Positions 1 to 5,804 are shown, numbered from the stretch's first letter. The stretch: DNA of 7,178 nucleotides from Sporomusaceae bacterium (GCA_027492445.1 JAPUES010000226.1:1-7178), one strand, 5' to 3'. The notes: generated by a model from the sequence alone, not told the origin. Translations and numbers: made by a program.

Positions 1-52
1 TCATTTTATTGCTGTCTTTGTGTATGTTCTCCCTATCCATCCTAGCCTATAG

Positions 53-169
53 AAGTGTTATGGTATTTTCCCAGATGATGGGGAGGATGAAAATCTATTG
101 GTAAAGAAAGCAGATGATAAGATGTACCAAGCTAAAATGGCAAGTAAGAATAAAGCTCATAATAGCTAA
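53..169 (+). pseudogene. C-terminal relic of a GGDEF-domain (diguanylate cyclase) gene
   Basis: The frame ending at the TAA at 167-169 reads YGIFPDDGEDENLL, then ADDKMYQAK, then SKNKAHNS. This is the recognisable end of a GGDEF domain (the usual ending is like GIAxFPDDGED..LLxxADxAMYxAK). Only about 38 codons are open, because a TAG at 50-52 interrupts the frame and no start or ribosome site lies between. The catalytic GGDEF loop is absent. A different frame (3-104) is open and strongly hydrophobic in its first part (LLLSLCMFSLSILAY), like a membrane segment, so an internal deletion or frameshift in a membrane-anchored cyclase is possible. The body of the gene, if any, lies left of the window. 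The stop is 37 bases before the preferred start of the next gene, so the two may once have been cotranscribed. The family call is fairly firm; the pseudogene status is less so, because the window edge hides the rest. Confidence 0.55.
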
Positions 170-177
170 GGTAGCAG

Positions 178-197
178 AAAGGAACTGAATTTTGGAG
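178..197 (+). promoter_or_regulatory. Two candidate ribosome binding sites that decide the start of the QueG-like gene
   Basis: AAAGGAA (178-184) sits 7 bases before a TTG at 192. GGAG (194-197) sits 9 bases before an ATG at 207 in the same frame. I prefer the ATG because the protein then begins MKRELQEYCNSLNIE, which resembles the usual family start (a Met, then an amphipathic helix ending in a GID-like turn). The TTG would add only five residues (MERLI). Confidence 0.5.
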
Positions 198-206
198 CGT
201 CTTATA

Positions 207-1106
207 ATGAAAAGGGAATTACAGGAGTACTGTAATTCCCTCAATATTGAATATGTAGGGATAGCGCCTAAGGGACCTTATGGAGAATTAACAGCAATAC
301 TACAAAAGCGCCGCGCAGGAAAGCAAGATACAGAATTCGAAGAAGTCTGCATCGCCAAACGAGTTGAACCTAGGTTGACCATGGAAGATGTGGAGTCAAT
401 TATTGTATGCCTGTTTCCTTATGCGATTAATTCAGATAAGGTAGGAAATCTTGCAAAATATAGCTATGCATTAGATTATCATACCCTTATCAAAGAAAAG
501 TTAAAAAAGATTGGTCAATTTCTCGAAACCAAGATTCCAGACTTTCATTATCAGCCCTTTGTTGATACGGGCCCTTTAGTGGATCGTTATGTAGCATATT
601 TAGCAGGTTTAGGTTTTTATGGTGTAAATGGCCATATTATATGTGACAAATATGGTTCCTATGTGGTGATTGGCTATATACTTACCAATTATCCTTTCCC
701 TGTTGACGAGCCGTTAGGCGATAGCTGTATGCAATGTGGTCGGTGCAGGGATAGTTGCCCTGGCAAGGCCATTCTTCCTGATGATACCATCAATCCTCAT
801 AAGTGTCGTTCCTATTTAACTCAAAAAAAGGGAGAATTGACCACAGAGGAGATTGCTATTATTAGGAATGGAAAATTAATATTTGGTTGTGATATATGCC
901 AAGACGTATGCCCTCATAATCAAAAAATAGCTACTACAACCATGAATGAGTTTCGAGAAAAGATTGTATCGGAGCTTAGCTATGAAGAACTATCCACTGT
1001 ATCCAATAAAGAGTTTATGAGGCGGTACAAGGACCGCGCCTTTAGCTGGCGTGGCAGAAAACTGCTACTAAGAAATTTTGAATATATAAAAAACAGGTTG
1101 CTTTAG
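207..1106 (+). CDS. QueG-like (epoxyqueuosine reductase family) 2[4Fe-4S] protein
   Basis: Cytoplasmic iron-sulfur protein of the QueG family, whose characterised members use cobalamin and two [4Fe-4S] clusters to reduce epoxyqueuosine to queuosine at position 34 of tRNA. Numbered from the ATG at 207 (299 aa), the N-terminal DUF1730-like domain covers about 1-165 and includes FVDTGPLVDR (Asp120) and AGLGFYGVN (133-141). The ferredoxin-like part has C174-x2-C177-x2-C180-x3-C184-P, then C200 in CRSYLT, and C228-x2-C231-x3-C235-P in GCDICQDVCPHN, which is the typical double-cluster layout. It is shorter than E. coli QueG (about 380 aa) and lacks the C-terminal HEAT-like repeats. The usual GKN of the AGLGWxGKN motif is GVN here. 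It may be a short true QueG or a paralog with another substrate; no queuosine genes are adjacent. An in-frame TTG at 192 is an alternative start. The stop codon lies inside the downstream terminator stem. Confidence 0.82.
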   Translation: MKRELQEYCNSLNIEYVGIAPKGPYGELTAILQKRRAGKQDTEFEEVCIAKRVEPRLTMEDVESIIVCLFPYAINSDKVGNLAKYSYALDYHTLIKEKLKKIGQFLETKIPDFHYQPFVDTGPLVDRYVAYLAGLGFYGVNGHIICDKYGSYVVIGYILTNYPFPVDEPLGDSCMQCGRCRDSCPGKAILPDDTINPHKCRSYLTQKKGELTTEEIAIIRNGKLIFGCDICQDVCPHNQKIATTTMNEFREKIVSELSYEELSTVSNKEFMRRYKDRAFSWRGRKLLLRNFEYIKNRLL

Positions 1107-1124
1107 GTAAAGCAACCTGTTTTT
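1088..1124. terminator. Bidirectional rho-independent terminator between the QueG-like gene and pflA
   Basis: A perfect 13-bp stem pairs 1092-1104 with 1109-1121 around the 4-base loop AGGT. An A-run on the left (1088-1093) and a T-run on the right (1120-1124) provide U-tracts in both directions. The left arm contains the last codons of the QueG-like gene and the first base of its stop (TAG 1104-1106). The pflA stop lies at 1131-1133, so one hairpin serves two converging genes. Confidence 0.9.
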
Positions 1125-1130
1125 ATTACG

Positions 1131-1859
1131 CTATCCATGGGGAAGAAGAGTAATGCCTTGATTCATGAGAATAGCAGCGGCCATTTTTACATCATTAGCT
1201 GTGGCCTCTGGGGTGTTAGGGAGGGGATACTTCATCTTTAATGCTTGCCATTTTTGTTGACCAAAGGTGTGATAAGCTAATAATTCCACGGGAACAGGCC
1301 GCGGGAGGGAATAGATAAGATGAATTAGCCCTTGCAAATCTTCAGGTAGATTGGTTATACCGGGAATGATTACATAACGTATTGTTACGGGGAGGTGGGA
1401 AACGATATAATGGAGATTCTTAATAATTTGATCATTAGGAAAACCAGCGAGCCACTGATGTTTTTCGGGATTCACCGCTTTAATGCTAAAGAGAACTGCA
1501 TTGGTATAAGGTAAAATAGCAGTAAGGTTTTGCTCTTCATAGTAACCTGCGGTATCGATGGTCGTATGGATTCCATGGGCATGGCAAGCAGCTAACAGCT
1601 CTTCAGCAAAAGCCGATTGCAGAAGGGGCTCGCCGCCGCTTAAGGTAATTCCGCCACCGGAAGCATCATAAAAGTGGCGGTAATGTAAAACATCTGCGAG
1701 CACATCTTCGGTGCTGATTTTTTGATTGCCTTGGAGCCATGTATCCGGATTGTGACAGAAGCGGCAACGTAGCTGACAGCCAGACAAAAAGAGGACATAA
1801 CGAATGCCTTGGCCGTCAACAGTGCCGAAACGTTCAATGGAATGATAATACCCATCCAT
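1131..1859 (-). CDS. pflA: Pyruvate formate-lyase activating enzyme (radical SAM)
   Basis: Cytoplasmic radical-SAM activase that uses S-adenosylmethionine and one [4Fe-4S] cluster to put the glycyl radical on PflB. At 242 aa it is close to E. coli PflA (246 aa). The N-terminus has FGTVDGQGIRYVLFLSGC, then the cluster motif C28-x3-C32-x2-C35 followed by HNPDTW. The SAM-binding SGGE is at 74-77, DTAG at 102-105, and the C-terminal ELLAYHTFGQQKW (192-204) matches ELLPYHELGKHKW of E. coli. In the strand that reads VMLDLK in E. coli, this protein reads VLFSIK, so the Asp (129 in E. coli) that helps bind a monovalent cation is Ser125. The start is an ATG at 1859 with GGAGG (1868-1872) 8 bases upstream. 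It begins 27 bases after the pflB stop, so the two form an operon and pflA needs the pflB promoters. A terminator follows immediately. Confidence 0.96.
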   Translation of the reverse strand: MDGYYHSIERFGTVDGQGIRYVLFLSGCQLRCRFCHNPDTWLQGNQKISTEDVLADVLHYRHFYDASGGGITLSGGEPLLQSAFAEELLAACHAHGIHTTIDTAGYYEEQNLTAILPYTNAVLFSIKAVNPEKHQWLAGFPNDQIIKNLHYIVSHLPVTIRYVIIPGITNLPEDLQGLIHLIYSLPRPVPVELLAYHTFGQQKWQALKMKYPLPNTPEATANDVKMAAAILMNQGITLLPHG

Positions 1860-1886
1860 ATTGCAGGCCTCCAGTTTCTTGGGATT

Positions 1887-4115
1887 TTATAAAGCTTTGT
1901 AAAAAGTACGCTCGATAACTTCTGCTTGTTGGGCGGGGGTAAGTTTAATAAAGTTTACTGCATACCCAGAGACGCGAATGGTCAATTGGGGGTAGTTTTC
2001 AGGATGTTTTCTGGCATCTTCTAAGACAGAAATATCAAGAGCATTAACATTAATATGATGGCCTTCTTTACTGGAATAACCATCGAGAATACCTGCTAAG
2101 TTTTGGATTCTGGTATCGGTCGTTTTACCTAGAGTAGCAGGCAGAATGGAAAAGGTATAAGAAATGCCATCACGGCAATCATCATAGGATAATTTGCAAA
2201 TAGACTGCATAGCCGATAATGCACCTTTTTTATCCCGACCATGCATTGGATTTGCACCAGGCGCAAAGGCTTGCTTTGCTTTCCGGCCATCAGGAGTTGC
2301 CCCAGTTTTAGAACCATACATTACATTTGAAGTAATAGTAAGGATGGATAAGGTATGTTCAGCTTGGCGGTAAGTAGCATGCTCTTTTAATTTAACGCTA
2401 AATTCATGACTAAGTTCCATGGCTAAGGAATCTACTTTGTCATCATCGTTACCGAAACAAGGGAAATTCCCTTCAATAGCAAAGTCTTTTGCAATACCAT
2501 TTTCATCCCGTAAAGGTTTAACGCGAGCGTAGCGAATAGCACTTAGTGAATCCGTAGCAACGGATAAACCAGCTACACCAAAAGCCATTGTGCGGTCAAC
2601 CTTGGTATCATGTAAGGCCATTTGTGAACGTTCATAAGCATATTTATCATGACTGAAATGAATAAGATTCATTGTGTTTACGTAAAGTCCTGTTAACCAG
2701 GTGAGCACCTGGGAAAGATTACTGCGGATTAAATCATAATCAAGATATTCCCCGGTAGGGATTGGCATAATTGGAGCAAGTTGTTCCCCAGTATTTTCAT
2801 CCCGGCCACCGTTGATTGCCAGTAATAAGGCTTTTGCTAAATTGGCGCGGGCGCCAAAGAATTGCATTTGCTGGCCGATTCGCATGGCCGATACACAACA
2901 AGCAATGGCATAATCATCGCCATAGACGGGGCGCATAATGTCATCGTTTTCATATTGAATGGCGCTCGTATCTAAAGAAACCTTAGCGCAAAATTTCTTA
3001 AAGGCATCTGGCATTGCACCAGCCCATAAAATAGTTAAGTTGGGTTCAGGGGCAGGGCCAAGATTGTAGAGGGTATGGAGTATTCGGTAAGAGGTTCGGG
3101 TCACGAGAGTGCGCCCATCCATGCCCATACCGCCAATGGACTCTGTTACCCATAAGGGGTCACCAGCGAAGAGTTCGTTATAGTCAGGGGTACGCAGATG
3201 ACGAGCAAGACGCAGCTTGATAACCACTTGATCAATGAGTTCTTGAGCGGATTCTTCCGTTAGTATGCCCAGTGTAAGATCGCGCTCTAGGTAAATATCA
3301 AGGAAGGTAGAGATGCGACCGAGGGACATGGCAGCACCATTTTGTTCTTTAATCGATGCAAGATAGCCAAAGTAAATCCATTGTACTGCTTCCTTTGAAT
3401 TAACAGCAGGATGCGTAATATCAAAACCATAGGATTTAGCCATTATCCCAATATCTTTTAAGGCAGCAATTTGCGCCGCGACTTCTTCCCGTAGCCGTAA
3501 GGTTTCTTCGTTCATAGGCATGGTAGCAAGCTGGCGTAAATCTTTATTTTTATGCTCGATTAATTTAGCAATTCCGTATAGGGCAATACGACGGTAATCA
3601 CCAATAATACGCCCACGTCCATAACCATCTGGTAGGCCTGTAATAATTCCTAATTTGCGTGCTTGCTTCATTTCAGCAGTGTACATATTAAAAACGGCAG
3701 TGTTATGGGTAGTGACATGATTATGATAAATATCGCTAATTTCAGGGTTGAGCTTATAACCATAGGCCTCACAGGCTTGCTCCGCCATGCGAATTCCGCC
3801 ATTTGGAATTACACTGCGTTTTAAAGGCGCATCTGTTTGCAGGCCAAAAATAACTTCTAAGCTTTGGTCGATGTAACCTGGCTTATGGGAAGTAATCGTA
3901 GATACAATTTCCGTATCAATGTCGAGAACACCCTGTTTATTACGTTCTTGAACTAATAATTGGCTACACTTTTCCCAAAGCTGCTTGGTACGAGGTGTTA
4001 CCGTTGCTAAAAAATCACTATTGCCCTCGTAGGGCAGATAGTTTTGTTGGATAAAATCCCTTACATCTATTGTATCTTGCCAGTTACCGGATTTAAAATC
4101 ATTCCATGGGTTCAT
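1887..4115 (-). CDS. pflB: Formate C-acetyltransferase (pyruvate formate-lyase)
   Basis: Glycyl-radical enzyme that converts pyruvate and CoA to acetyl-CoA and formate. It is oxygen-sensitive and central to fermentation and to formate supply for one-carbon metabolism. The protein is 742 aa, near the 760 aa of E. coli PflB. The PFL domain fills most of the length and includes the two active-site cysteines C406-C407 in IACCVSAMRIG. The C-terminal glycyl-radical domain has G717 in IRVSGYAVNF, followed by LTPAQQAEVIERTF as in E. coli. The paired cysteines and the RVSGYAV loop separate true PFL from diol dehydratase and choline lyase relatives. The start is an ATG at 4115 with a strong AGGAGG (4124-4129) 8 bases upstream. 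It is the first gene of a pflB-pflA operon. Its leader of about 310 bases (from P1) contains a ZTP riboswitch with terminator and an internal promoter P2. No frameshift or missing key residue was seen. Confidence 0.98.
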   Translation of the reverse strand: MNPWNDFKSGNWQDTIDVRDFIQQNYLPYEGNSDFLATVTPRTKQLWEKCSQLLVQERNKQGVLDIDTEIVSTITSHKPGYIDQSLEVIFGLQTDAPLKRSVIPNGGIRMAEQACEAYGYKLNPEISDIYHNHVTTHNTAVFNMYTAEMKQARKLGIITGLPDGYGRGRIIGDYRRIALYGIAKLIEHKNKDLRQLATMPMNEETLRLREEVAAQIAALKDIGIMAKSYGFDITHPAVNSKEAVQWIYFGYLASIKEQNGAAMSLGRISTFLDIYLERDLTLGILTEESAQELIDQVVIKLRLARHLRTPDYNELFAGDPLWVTESIGGMGMDGRTLVTRTSYRILHTLYNLGPAPEPNLTILWAGAMPDAFKKFCAKVSLDTSAIQYENDDIMRPVYGDDYAIACCVSAMRIGQQMQFFGARANLAKALLLAINGGRDENTGEQLAPIMPIPTGEYLDYDLIRSNLSQVLTWLTGLYVNTMNLIHFSHDKYAYERSQMALHDTKVDRTMAFGVAGLSVATDSLSAIRYARVKPLRDENGIAKDFAIEGNFPCFGNDDDKVDSLAMELSHEFSVKLKEHATYRQAEHTLSILTITSNVMYGSKTGATPDGRKAKQAFAPGANPMHGRDKKGALSAMQSICKLSYDDCRDGISYTFSILPATLGKTTDTRIQNLAGILDGYSSKEGHHINVNALDISVLEDARKHPENYPQLTIRVSGYAVNFIKLTPAQQAEVIERTFYKAL

Positions 4116-4161
4116 TCGTGTGACCTCCTCTTATCATGTAATCAAGAGTATGAATTCTGTT

Positions 4162-4179
4162 TATAATAACCTTATTATA
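4162..4179. promoter_or_regulatory. AT-rich inverted repeat in the pflB leader
   Basis: TATAATAA (4162-4169) and TTATTATA (4172-4179) are perfect complements around a CC centre, 47 bases upstream of pflB. The repeat lies downstream of promoter P2, where a bound repressor could block elongation or an RNA hairpin could form. Minus-strand TATAAT within it could also pass for a -10 element, but no convincing -35 is at the right distance. In such AT-rich DNA it may be chance. Confidence 0.25.
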
Positions 4180-4231
4180 GTGTTTTGCCTGTGCTGCAAA
4201 TCATATACATAAAACTTTTAGTAATAATTTA

Positions 4232-4260
4232 ATTGTAGTTTTACTACAAAGAAATGTCAA
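4232..4260 (-). promoter_or_regulatory. Promoter P2 of pflBA, downstream of the riboswitch
   Basis: On the minus strand TTGACA (4260-4255), a 17-base spacer and TACAAT (4237-4232) form a near-perfect sigma-A promoter. The predicted start is near 4225, about 110 bases before pflB. It lies after the riboswitch terminator, so transcripts from it would escape ZTP control. A 7-bp inverted repeat covers part of the spacer and the -10. Confidence 0.65.
4233..4249. promoter_or_regulatory. Candidate operator over the P2 -10 and spacer
   Basis: TTGTAGT (4233-4239) and ACTACAA (4243-4249) form a perfect 7-bp inverted repeat with a 3-base centre. It overlaps the P2 -10 element and half the spacer, a typical place for a repressor. 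The core fits TNGTNNNACNA, the general pattern for FadR-subfamily GntR regulators, but no regulator gene is present in the window. The regulator family is a guess; the symmetry is plain. Confidence 0.45.
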
Positions 4261-4308
4261 GAAAAGTTACTTATAAATAACTATTACTAATTATAAAAAT
4301 ATGCACAT

Positions 4309-4353
4309 AAAAGACCGCCTGGGCACAACAAATTATGTCATGCCCAGGCGGTC
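4309..4353 (-). terminator. Riboswitch-controlled terminator upstream of pflB
   Basis: On the minus strand a perfect 13-bp stem pairs GACCGCCTGGGCA (4353-4341) with its complement (4325-4313) across a 15-base loop, followed by TTTT (4312-4309). The upstream arm contains the whole conserved 3' segment of the ZTP aptamer, CCGCCTGGGCA. The aptamer and the terminator are therefore mutually exclusive folds. The U-tract is short (four), so termination may be partial. Confidence 0.85.
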
Positions 4354-4411
4354 GGCGTTTATCAGATACAGTCCCTTGTGGTTATTCCACTTCCGCCAGT
4401 CGTGTATCTGT
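4341..4411 (-). ncRNA. ZTP riboswitch (pfl motif) aptamer
   Basis: Cis-acting RNA that binds ZTP or ZMP, purine-pathway intermediates that build up when 10-formyl-tetrahydrofolate is scarce. On the minus strand it shows every conserved part in order. P1 is CAGATACA (4410-4403) paired with TGTATCTG (4370-4363). The signature ACTGGCG is at 4400-4394. A P2 helix GTGG/CCAC (4390-4387 with 4381-4378) closes a 5-base loop, followed by the conserved GGG (4375-4373). After an 11-base linker comes the invariant CCGCCTGGGCA (4351-4341). GGCG of the first domain can pair with CGCC of the second to form the known pseudoknot. It sits between promoter P1 and pflB. Its 3' domain is the first arm of a terminator, so ligand binding should prevent termination and turn pflBA on. 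Confidence 0.93.
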
Positions 4412-4431
4412 GTTTCATACTTTATAACCAA

Positions 4432-4460
4432 ATTCTATATTGTTTTGATTACCTTGTCAA
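4432..4460 (-). promoter_or_regulatory. Promoter P1 of the riboswitch-pflBA transcript
   Basis: On the minus strand TTGACA (4460-4455), a 17-base spacer and TAGAAT (4437-4432) make a strong sigma-A promoter. The predicted start is near 4425, about 15 bases before P1 of the ZTP aptamer, which is the spacing expected for a riboswitch leader. Confidence 0.75.
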
Positions 4461-4465
4461 TATAG
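4435..4465. promoter_or_regulatory. Inverted repeat spanning P1 in the divergent pflB/Nramp region
   Basis: CTATATTG (4435-4442) and CAATATAG (4458-4465) are perfect 8-bp complements separated by 15 bases. The arms touch both the -10 and the -35 of P1, and the region must also carry the Nramp gene's promoter. No consensus plus-strand promoter could be fixed; the best candidate is a weak TTGTTT (4440-4445) with TATAGA (4461-4466) or TAGAAA (4463-4468). The repeat does not match the MntR or Fur patterns I know, so a metal-responsive role is not supported by sequence. Confidence 0.35.
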
Positions 4466-4535
4466 AAAATAAAGGAGGAAACTAAGAAGAAAAAAAGAAT
4501 AATAGTAAGAAGATAGGGAGAGATGGAGAAAAAAT
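4466..4535 (+). other. Purine-rich leader of the Nramp gene with an orphan Shine-Dalgarno sequence
   Basis: This 70-base stretch is almost all A and G. It contains a strong AAAGGAGG (4471-4478) with no ATG, GTG or TTG in the following 17 bases. The ribosome site actually used by the transporter is GGAG (4525-4528), 7 bases before its ATG at 4536. The upstream site might be a ribosome standby site, a relic of a lost small gene, or chance. No other gene was seen in 4116-4535. Confidence 0.4.
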
Positions 4536-5804
4536 ATGTTATTAAAAAAAATAAGCAACTTCTTTCAAGAAGAACATAGTTTTAATTTCAAGGCCAGAGA
4601 ATTATTGCGGTACCTTGGGCCGGGAATATTGGTCACGGTAGGCTTTATCGACCCAGGGAATTGGGCTGCCAATATGGCAGCAGGGGCAGATTATGGTTAT
4701 AAATTATTATGGATGGTGACATTATCCACCATTATGCTCATTGTTCTTCAGCATAATGTCGCCCATTTAGGGATTGTTACGGGACGCTGCTTATCAGAGG
4801 CAGCCACAGAATATTTACCACCCTTTGTATCAAGAGGTATATTGTGTTCAGCAATGCTTGCCTCGGTAGCTACTGGGCTAGCGGAAATACTAGGTTCAGC
4901 CATTGCCTTAAAGATGCTGCTTAATATTCCATTGAAGGTGGGGGCCATCTTAGCGGCTGTCGGTTGTGGGTGGATGTTGTGGGTCAATACTTATAAGCGG
5001 TTAGAAAAATGGATCATGGGTTTTGTGTCCATTATTGGTCTGGCTTTTCTCTTTGAACTTAGCTTGGTAAACATTGATTGGGGACAAGCCGCTGTTGGTT
5101 GGGTGACCCCAACCATTCCAGAGGGTTCCTTGCTGATTATTATGAGTGTCCTTGGAGCCGTAGTGATGCCCCATAATTTATTTTTACATTCTGAAGTCAT
5201 TCAAAGCAGGCAATGGAATTTAGAAGATGAAGCTATCATCCAAAAACAACTGAAATATGAATTTGCCGACACGTTGCTCTCCATGTGTATTGGTTGGGCT
5301 ATTAATAGTGCGATGATTTTGATTGCTGCTGCTGTATTCTTTAGTAATCAGGTACCTGTTGCGGAGCTTGAGCAAGCGGAGATTATGCTTCGTCCTCTTT
5401 TAGGAAGCGCAGCGGCAGTTGTTTTTGCTATCGCCCTCTTGTTTTCAGGGATTTCCTCAACGGTTACGGCAGGTATGGCAGGAGGCAGTATCTTTGCAGG
5501 GATATTTAAAGAGCCGTATGACATTAAGGATCGTCATTCTTGGCTAGGGGTATTGATAACCTATGGCTTGGCAGTGGTGATTATTATGTTTGTTGAAAGC
5601 CCTTTTCAGGGGTTAGTATATTCCCAGATGTTTTTAAGTGTACAATTGCCCTGGACCATATTTTTGCAAATTTATCTGACTTCGTCGACAAAGGTCATGG
5701 GTAAATATGCTAATACTGGTCGTCAACAAATGTTGCTGTGGACCATAGGGATGATAGTATCATTATTAAATATGATGTTATTATGGGATTTCATACAATC
5801 TTAA
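4536..5804 (+). CDS. Nramp-family divalent metal ion transporter (MntH-like)
   Basis: Inner-membrane transporter of the Nramp family, which imports Mn2+ or Fe2+, usually with protons. The 422-aa protein is within the normal range and has about eleven hydrophobic segments. TM1 carries the metal-binding DPGN (39-42) after GPGILVTVGFI. TM6 carries the second metal site, A208-V-V-M211-P-H213-N. The Met suggests a transition-metal substrate rather than Mg2+ or Al3+. TM3 reads ATGLAEILGSAIAL (112-125), where the family usually has ATDLAE; the Asp linked to proton movement is Gly114, while the Glu (E117) is kept. SSTVTAGMAGG (307-317) and SQMFLSVQLPWTI (363-375) match later conserved helices. The start is an ATG with GGAG 7 bases upstream. 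It is transcribed alone, divergent from pflBA and ended by a terminator. A metal-responsive regulator is expected but no known operator was found. Confidence 0.93.
   Translation: MLLKKISNFFQEEHSFNFKARELLRYLGPGILVTVGFIDPGNWAANMAAGADYGYKLLWMVTLSTIMLIVLQHNVAHLGIVTGRCLSEAATEYLPPFVSRGILCSAMLASVATGLAEILGSAIALKMLLNIPLKVGAILAAVGCGWMLWVNTYKRLEKWIMGFVSIIGLAFLFELSLVNIDWGQAAVGWVTPTIPEGSLLIIMSVLGAVVMPHNLFLHSEVIQSRQWNLEDEAIIQKQLKYEFADTLLSMCIGWAINSAMILIAAAVFFSNQVPVAELEQAEIMLRPLLGSAAAVVFAIALLFSGISSTVTAGMAGGSIFAGIFKEPYDIKDRHSWLGVLITYGLAVVIIMFVESPFQGLVYSQMFLSVQLPWTIFLQIYLTSSTKVMGKYANTGRQQMLLWTIGMIVSLLNMMLLWDFIQS

Noticed and set aside
1640..1855. Small open frame overlapping pflA in another frame
   Set aside because: It lies wholly inside the conserved radical-SAM coding region, has no recognisable domain, and is explained as a shadow of pflA.
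2129..2317. Small open frame inside pflB
   Set aside because: It overlaps conserved PFL sequence on the same strand and resembles no known protein.
4184..4200. TTTGC-N7-GCAAA short inverted repeat in the pflB leader
   Set aside because: Five-base arms are expected by chance at this length and no known operator matches.
4313..4353. The perfect 13-bp hairpin read on the plus strand as a stand-alone terminator or transposon end
   Set aside because: There is no T-run on the plus strand side, and on the minus strand the arm is the conserved 3' part of a ZTP aptamer, which explains the structure fully.
4313..4410. A metal riboswitch (M-box, yybP-ykoY or NiCo type) for the Nramp gene
   Set aside because: The conserved elements of those classes are not seen in the plus-strand sequence, and the minus strand matches the ZTP class facing pflB.
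4435..4465. MntR or Fur operator for the Nramp gene
   Set aside because: The inverted repeat has 15 bases between its arms and does not fit the compact MntR or Fur patterns; I kept it only as an unassigned repeat.
4748..5200. Two antisense open frames under the Nramp gene
   Set aside because: They mirror the membrane-protein coding region and lack ribosome sites or known domains.
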